Origin: Gordionus sp. m RMFG-2023
Lineage: Eukaryota; Nematomorpha; Gordioida; Chordodea; Parachordodidae
Direction of reading: 5' to 3'
Assembly (NCBI RefSeq): GCF_954871325.1
Contig: NC_088778.1
Location: 3,133,743 to 3,197,742 of the forward strand
DNA: 64,000 nt
Under the pieces are notes generated by a model, which was not told the DNA's origin, did not search any database, and saw only the letters and a program-made list of their open reading frames with translations. Positions 57,450 to 64,000 of this stretch are shown in pieces. Positions within the stretch are counted from its first letter, which is position 1; each line of letters opens with the position of its first letter. The position numbers and the translations under genes were made by a program.

Positions 57450-57823
57450 TTCTCCATAGTCTCCAAAATTATATCGATTTCATTTTATTTTTGAAACATT
57501 TTACTTTAGTTTTTTTTTTCCACCGTAAACGTATTAAAATTTTTAAAAAATGGTAGAAAAATATGACGCCACAAGGAAAATTTAAAATCGATTATAATTC
57601 ATAGATAAAAATTTGGTTAGTGTGTTTTACTTCTGTTGTAAATGTGATGTATAAAAATTGTAAATCGGAACTGTGTATGCAATAAGATGTAGCAATCAAG
57701 TAATGTCTCTGAAAAATATTTAAGCCCCAACCACTCCCCGCTGCCTGCGCCTCTGAACTCAATTCAAGATGGTTCAACTGAAGGAGATTTTTGGATAATT
57801 TAAAATTAGACAAGTGTCTGAAG

Positions 57824-58120
57824 TAGAGGTCTGCACGGGTTTTAACCGCCCAAATGTTTTAAAGTTCCTTTAACCAGCTGGTCCACACTCCCCTGGTTTT
57901 TTTTTAAATTCACCCGCCAAGCCCATGTAACCCTCCCGCCCGGCCTTTAAAGATAATTTTATTGGTTATTTGGCTTCTTTACCTAAACTTAGAAAATATG
58001 GCGAATATGTAATAAAAATTTTATAAATAAGTAGTCCGTTCCGTTCATTTAACCCTAAAAATAATTCAAATTCTCCCGCCAAACGCCCGCTCTTTGTTTT
58101 AGGCTCATTGCAAACCTCTA
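57824..58120. mobile_element. CCGGGCC-type hAT-like MITE, family C
   Basis: The ends TAGAGGTCTGCACGGG and TTGCAAACCTCTA are inverted over about 13 bp. The interior has CCCGCC-rich patches (ACCCTCCCGCCCGGCC). 297 bp. Target duplication not clear. Confidence 0.65.
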
Positions 58121-58182
58121 TTCTTAAATATGGAGCGGGATTATTAAAGGTCAGAGAAATATGGGTTAGGATCTAATTTGAG

Positions 58183-58356
58183 CAGAGTTGTTAAAGGATC
58201 AAGATACAAGTATCTAGATCCTGTATCTAGATATAAAAATGTGGTATCTTATCTGTATCTAGATAGATTTTTGATTAAAATATCTGTATCTAGATATTAT
58301 TTTAGACGATGTATCTGTATCTAGATCCATTTAAAAAGTATCTTTTAACAACTCTG
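58183..58356. mobile_element. hAT-like MITE, family F, copy 5
   Basis: From CAGAGTTGTTAAAGGATC to TTTAACAACTCTG. The flanks AATTTGAG and AATTTTAG match at 7 of 8. Confidence 0.85.
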
Positions 58357-58874
58357 AATTTTAGAAAATTTAAGCATTTTTTTTAATAACAAACCTATCA
58401 ATGACAAGTTACGTATAAATAGACTAATAGAAACTTAAATAAATCAGCTGTTATAAGGGAGTCATTTAAAAAAAAATATATATATATATATTGCGAATAT
58501 TTTCTTTTCGAAATGGCATAATTTAGGGGATTAAACAAAAAATCTTTCAAAATCAAAAACATTTATTCGATCAATTAAAATTTTCGAGATCGCGAAGGTA
58601 AACCAAATATTTTAAGAAAAGAAAGGCCATAAGGATTACTGCAGAATCTATTTTACCAGCGATAGCCCAATGGGAAAATTTTAGGTCCGGCCTCATATGG
58701 GCCGGTGTATAAATGGAATTAGAATTTCGGAGTAAGAAAATAATAAGATAATAATAAAGGGGGTAATGGTTGTTTGTTGTTTTTTTTTGTTTTTTTTAAA
58801 AGAAAAATAGTAAGAGTTACCAGTTTTTTTTTGAAGCAGCTGTTGGATCCGTCCCAGTTAAATAAAGGGGGAAG

Positions 58875-59505
58875 GTGTCGTGATTGACAATCACGAGAAA
58901 CGAGGAAAAATAGACGAAAGCAAATATGAAAAAAATTATTTCGTCGATTCATTATGATAATAAACATTTTTTTTGGTGTGCTATTTTTATATTATATGAT
59001 TGTATTTTTCGCGTGAAATTAGGATAATAAGCGTTATTATGGAGTTTTCAAATTATAAAATTATATATTTTTAGATTGTAATTTTGTTTTGAAGGTTAGA
59101 GGCTTCCCTATAGGTTGTGCCGCTTGAATTAATATTAGAACGAATAATATGAGGACTATTTTATTTTGCAAACCAAATTAATGAAATATAATTTTACAAC
59201 AACAAAATATATAATTTCACAATTAAAAGAAACCAAAACCAAAAAAAAACATAATGAATTTGAAGATTTCGGCTTCCCTTTTATAGGGAAGCCTCTAACC
59301 TTCAAAACAAAATTATAATCTAAAAATATATTCTTTTATAATTTGAAAACTCCATAATCACGCGTATAATCCTAATTTCACGCCAAAAATAAAATCATAT
59401 AATATAAAAATAACACATCAAAAAAAAATGTTTATTATCATAATGAATCGACGAAATAATTTTTTTCATATTTGCTTTCGTCTATTTTTCCTCGTTTCAC
59501 GACAC
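58875..59505. repeat. Long inverted repeat with arms of about 230 bp
   Basis: The left arm 58875-59112 and right arm 59282-59505 are inverted copies (GGTTAGAGGCTTCCCTATA at the inner edge, GTGTCGTG at the outer). They differ by scattered changes and a 14-base insert in the left arm. The 169-bp loop is unrelated. No ORF is shared, so this is a fold-back element or local inverted duplication. Confidence 0.8.
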
Positions 59506-60256
59506 AAATAATTGGAGTGTCTTGCTAAGATTGTTAGCGGCCCAGGAGAATAAGAAAAATTAACAGCTACTTTTAAAAAAAGTAACTCCCTCAATTTACT
59601 ACTTACGCTTTTAAAATAAAATCACGTTCGTCAAATTTTTTTTAAAATGGTATTAATAATTTAGGAATTTAAAATATGTAATATAAGGCTTAATTTGAAG
59701 TGATATTTGTAAAATGCACAAGAATTATATGGTGGCCCTAGATGCCCCACCCCACCCCGCCCTGTTCCCCACATGCCGAGCCTTTTGTTATAAATTTTTG
59801 ATATTTTAGCCATCATTTAGCGTAATTTTATTATTATTTTTAACAAGTTGAACATAAATATTCTAATAACAGTGTTTGACCAGATTTGATGGGAAAAATT
59901 TCGATAATTTGATATCAATTTTTACGAGTTAAAATAATTTTATTTAATAAAAACGAATTTTTTTAAAAAAAATATATGGAAATGTTTTTGAAATTAAATC
60001 GTCACAACACTGTATATAATTTTTTCCTATTCATCTTAAATTGTTAATGTTTAATTTTATCTATCTACTTTCCTTACATCCTTATAATGTTATAAAATTT
60101 GAAGAGGTTTTCGGGCTAAATGAGAAGTGCATTAATTGGGCTCTGACATTGAATTTGTATTACATGGAATTACAACAACAACAAAAAATTGCAGGAGAGA
60201 TGATGATCCCTACTCATTTTTACTTATAAAAGCAAAGATTACTTTTCGATTTCTAA
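59506..60256. other. Intergenic, nothing recognised
   Basis: AT-rich with a C-rich patch at 59745-59775. No exon-like frame is supported. Confidence 0.4.
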
Positions 60257-60402
60257 GCCAATATTTTATCCAGAACAATTACCAGGTAAGCCTCCTGAAG
60301 ATTTTGGTTCATAAGATGGCACAGAGGACTGGACATCCATTAGCGAAATCTTGAGGGTTAGGCGATATTTTTTTTTCTGGCTGGAGTCGTTTAACAATAC
60401 TA
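60257..60402. mobile_element. hAT-like MITE, family A (left end lost)
   Basis: Arm AATATTTTATCCAGAACAAT, core ATAAGATGGCACAGAGGACT and CATTAGCGAAATCTTGAGG, end GTCGTTTAACAATACTAC. Confidence 0.7.
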
Positions 60403-61060
60403 CCAATGAGCAATATATCCAATATCATTTGTTTCTAATTTGACTTAGGGTTAGGGTTACACTCCACCCCTCCCATTTGCCTCTATATTAGAGAAGGTTG
60501 TATATTTTTTATTCATCAGGGATTAAATGGAAATTGAAAGGAAAAGCTAATATCTTTAAAGGAAATAATATAATTTTTTTTATTATTATATTTAAATAAA
60601 AACAAAAATAAAATTTAAAATTGTTTTTTTTAGACGATTTTATTGTTTTTTATGCCTAATTTAAATTTTAATATAACCATTGGGACTAATAGAAATATTT
60701 TATAACTAAACTCGAATTAGACACGAAATAGAGTATGTTTTTTTCAAAAAAAAAACACTTGAAACCAAGGCCTATGAACCCGTTTAAGAAAATTTTAAAC
60801 TTCCATTTTAGAGGAAATTATGATAACAGGAAAAATTTGGATTAATCCAACCCCACTTCCGCATCCCACCTCGGGGTTCCACAATTTTCGAATTAGATGG
60901 GGTTATCTACAAATCTGTCCTTTGTTTTGGTCTCTCTCTGTTCTCCAAAATATATATATATAACAAAACAAATTTTCATAATTTTTGACTCGCTTTTAAA
61001 AGAAAAGGGACGAGAAAGAATGGAAGAATAAATATCGTTGTCTTAGGTGTGAACAGATAT

Positions 61061-61189
61061 GGTGGTCTGCATCGGGCCTGAGTTTTCAAGCCCGACCGGG
61101 TCCGACCCGGCCCGAATTTTCTTAAAAAATACCCGGCCCAAGCCCGTTCGGGCCGGTTACGGGTCGAGCCTACTTTTGCAGAACTCTAA
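61061..61189. mobile_element. CCGGGCC-rich hAT-like MITE, family C (with target duplication)
   Basis: A 129-bp G/C-rich element with ends GGTGGTCTGCATCGGG and TTTTGCAGAACTCTAA, flanked by the perfect 8-bp repeat ACAGATAT (61053-61060 and 61190-61197). This fixes the family as hAT-like. Confidence 0.8.
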
Positions 61190-61197
61190 ACAGATAT

Positions 61198-63079
61198 ATG
61201 AATGGGAAGAAGGAAAGGGGGGGGGGTAAGAGCGATTCAGCCTCCATATGTCTTCTATCTAAGGGTAAAAGATGGAGGTAAGAGTGCAGGAAAAGTGTTG
61301 CAAGGGGAGAGTGTTGGGGGAGGGGTATAAAAGGAAATTTTTTTGTTAGCTTTAGATGATATTTACGAGAGCAGTCATATTTCAGAAGAGTGAGAAATTT
61401 CCCCTTGCCCCTCCAACCTGTAAATCGTAGTTAGTTACAGATTAGATTAGAGATTATACTAAATATTTTTGTCTGGATGCTCTTCTTTTTTTTTTAGTTC
61501 TGGGAAGGATAAGGATTCAGGAATTTTCCCCAGAAATGGGAGGCAAAAGATAAATACTTTTTTCGGGAACTCGATGGCATTCTCTGTATTACTGCTATAG
61601 AGTGAATTTTGCGGATAAACATTAAAATCTCTATAAATTATTTTTTTGTGTCAAAATATTCTCTAAGCAATATTTTGCAGTTGAGTATATTTACATTTTT
61701 AATAGTACTCTCACAACCCACACGTTATATTTTATTAAATTTTATAATTTCATATGTGATCCAGAATATCTATCTACATCATTTAACACATTAATGCGCC
61801 TTAATGTAGTAAATCATGCCGGTTTATCAAGTTTAGACTATTTTGCCAATTTGATTTCCTTCAAAGGAATAAATATAATTTTAACTGTTAGATAAAATAT
61901 TTTTTTAAAAAAAGTATGTATATATATATACATAAGTAAATTGACAATATTTTATATTATCATGACACGTTTCTTTTGACCTTCAAACTGGGAGACATGT
62001 AAATGTCCTGGGATTTTTTTTTTCATCCCGGAAAAGGAAAAATGGAAGGATTAAATAAAGTTTAAATAGGAGAATTAAAATAAATAATATACTGAGCATC
62101 TTTCAACTTAAATTTTTACTAAATTTGAGCAACATTTCTGGCTTCAGACCCATTTTCCTATATAAAATTAATCAAGGATCTTTAAGATAAAGCACACTTA
62201 CCTTATCCAGTTTCAATGATAAGACTTAAAAATAAAAAAAAATACTTTTTTGAATAGAAATTTCAGCGCTAAATGTATTATCTCTTTGGGAGTTTAGCTT
62301 AGAAAATCATTATATCACTTTTTTTTTTAAAATTAGATCAAATTAGTCCCATCCCATCTTACCCCGATCGTGTCCTCGTTTTAAACAATCAATTCCTTTT
62401 TTTTTTCAAGGGGCTATGGGACATTTTACTTTTAAAATAAAGACCAAAGAAGAAAATTGACAAGAAAATTCTTGTGCCAAGAGATGGTAAAAATTTACTT
62501 TCTTGTAGATCTTAAAATTATAGATTTTTTTCATGTTTTATTTCATAATATTTTTTTTTTCTTCAAAATCATATTTCTATCTTTATAATCATTTATTAAA
62601 AATATTGTTTTAAAAAACAAAACAAAAAAATTCATTTCTGGTTTAAAAAAATTTTTTTTTAAAACGAAATAATATATTTCTGGGACGTGTCATGTCTGTA
62701 GCATAACTAATCAAATATTTTTCGGTCTGTGTTACACGACATAAAAATGAGGAACAAGCAGTTATAAAAAAATAGATTTAAAATGTTATTTTCTGATTTT
62801 TGAAGTATGACGGAAGAGGGGGGGGGGGCGGGAGGAGAGGAGGGAGAGGGATAAATGCTATACTTTTGATTTGACACGTGTATATCATCTTATTATATAT
62901 TTTTTTTATATGAATATAGGTAATCCGATTTAAAATACAAATCGTATATTCACAAGATAATTTTTTGAACTCTAAGTGTCACATAAATGGTTGGGCGAGG
63001 GTAGGGAACACTATTCCTCCCCATGCCACTCAAAGTGTGTTGGGGTGTCGCCCCCAATTTTTTTTCTTCACTTCTATAG
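61198..63079. other. Intergenic, nothing recognised
   Basis: G-runs (61217, 62820), T-runs and AT-rich sequence. No exon-like frame on either strand is supported. Confidence 0.35.
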
Positions 63080-63182
63080 ACGCTTGAGAAATAGATTAGC
63101 CAAGTTTTTAGCCGAAAAAACTATCGACTCTTTACTCAGAGACTTAGAAGTTCAAGTGAAGAAATGGCTCAACTTAGAGTAA
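63080..63182 (+). CDS. Possible terminal exon of an unrecognised gene
   Basis: After a polypyrimidine tract and acceptor (CTTCACTTCTATAG) an open segment of 34 codons runs to TAA. It reads RLRNRLAKFLAEKTIDSL then LRDLEVQVKKWLNLE, an amphipathic helix with coding-like composition. No upstream exon was found and no family is recognised. An alternative donor (CAA/GTGAAG) and a later acceptor (TTTCAG at about 63350) would allow an internal exon instead. Confidence 0.35.
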
Positions 63183-64000
63183 TACACCCGAAAAAAAACA
63201 GCTCTCGCTTAGAAGCTTTGCCGATATAACGTGATGTTGCCAATTTGACATTTTTTTTTCTCTTCTTCTTATTTAAACCAATAATTTCTTTTCCTGGATT
63301 AAAAAAAGCAAGAAATTGTATTAATCAAACTCTATGGTTTTAAATTTCAGAAACGGTGTTTCCTAAAGATCGGCTTAACTCACGCTTATAGCGCGATGTC
63401 ATTAACGTTTCCATGCCAAAAGTTTCTATATCATGCATACTAAAATCCGAACATACAAAACATATTTCATTTACATTTATACCCTTTATTACCAATTTTA
63501 CAACCTCATCCTCTGTACCTTCTTACCAATTAATTCTCTTCATCTTACACAAGTCATTTTCTATTTTATCATTAACTATGCTATCTCTCTTATTTGATTT
63601 TAAAAATAATAGGTCTCATAATTACCCCGATCATTATCTCCCTTACACAATTGTACGTTTCAAAGCGTAAATCTCGGAAAACCATTTGAATATTGAATTA
63701 AAACCACGGAGAATCTTTAGATTTTTCAAAATTTTTTATTAAATTTCGTTAATTATAAATGAAAAATTAATAAAATTAAATCTTATTTTGTTTTTACCCA
63801 CCTTTCATTGTAAATTTATTAATAAAGGAAATTCAAAGAGTGTAAACTTCTGAGTGGACAAAGAGAAAACTTGTTAGTAATTATTAATATTAACTTATTA
63901 TGTAAATAATTTGAAGATTTTTTATTAATTATATACTACGATATAACTTTTCATAGTATGATTGTAAGTATCAAATATTCAGTTGAAAACTATTTCGTTT
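63183..64000. other. AT-rich, nothing firm
   Basis: A short open segment after TTTCAG near 63350 is the only exon-like signal. The rest is AT-rich. Confidence 0.3.

Noticed and set aside
57592-57813. 73-codon minus-strand frame
   Set aside because: No splice sites, start context or recognisable motif; probably chance.

Overview
The window is AT-rich, repeat-dense animal nuclear DNA. Genes have signal peptides, very short introns (about 35-55 nt) mixed with multi-kilobase ones, GT-AG splice sites, animal-type gene families (CIP2A, WRAP73/WDR8, antistasin-like cysteine-rich secreted proteins), a LINE, a tRNA-derived SINE, Mutator-like and hAT-like DNA transposons and long microsatellites. Antistasin-like proteins and CIP2A suggest an invertebrate outside the insects and nematodes, for example a lophotrochozoan or cnidarian-grade animal. 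The sequence does not let me name the species.

Layout. 0.5-1.6 kb: three exon-like segments of an unrecognised minus-strand gene. 2.58-4.38 kb: a decayed Mutator-like transposon with about 370-bp terminal inverted repeats. 5.44-5.65 kb: a probable terminal exon of an unrecognised plus-strand gene. 7.2-9.1 and 13.55-15.2 kb: two copies of a tandem duplication, each with a two-exon gene for a small secreted antistasin-like protein; the second copy sits between a 333-bp TTTC array and a GAAA array. 15.2-18.3 kb: MITEs and a SINE. 18.29-35.59 kb: one large minus-strand gene, read here as a CIP2A homologue of about 20 exons. Its long introns hold two related gag-like zinc-knuckle elements (24.98-26.43 and 29.53-31.69 kb) and many MITEs. 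36.66-37.98 kb: a 5'-truncated LINE. 40.16-41.89 kb: a WRAP73 (WDR8) homologue on the minus strand. 42-64 kb: no convincing complete gene, but clusters of hAT-like MITEs with readable 8-bp target duplications, nested insertions, a 384-bp pure TATATG array, CT/GA arrays, a 230-bp-arm inverted repeat and one possible terminal exon at 63.1 kb.

The genes do not form a pathway together. CIP2A (PP2A inhibitor, mitotic) and WRAP73 (centrosome/spindle) both act in mitosis and are neighbours on the same strand, but in an animal genome this is most likely chance. The most unusual items are the two gag-like elements. One is a compact direct-repeat-flanked unit with a single small ORF. The other is a 2.2-kb near-perfect palindrome carrying the ORF in both arms, with 37-bp direct repeats at its outer ends. 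Neither shows a reverse transcriptase.
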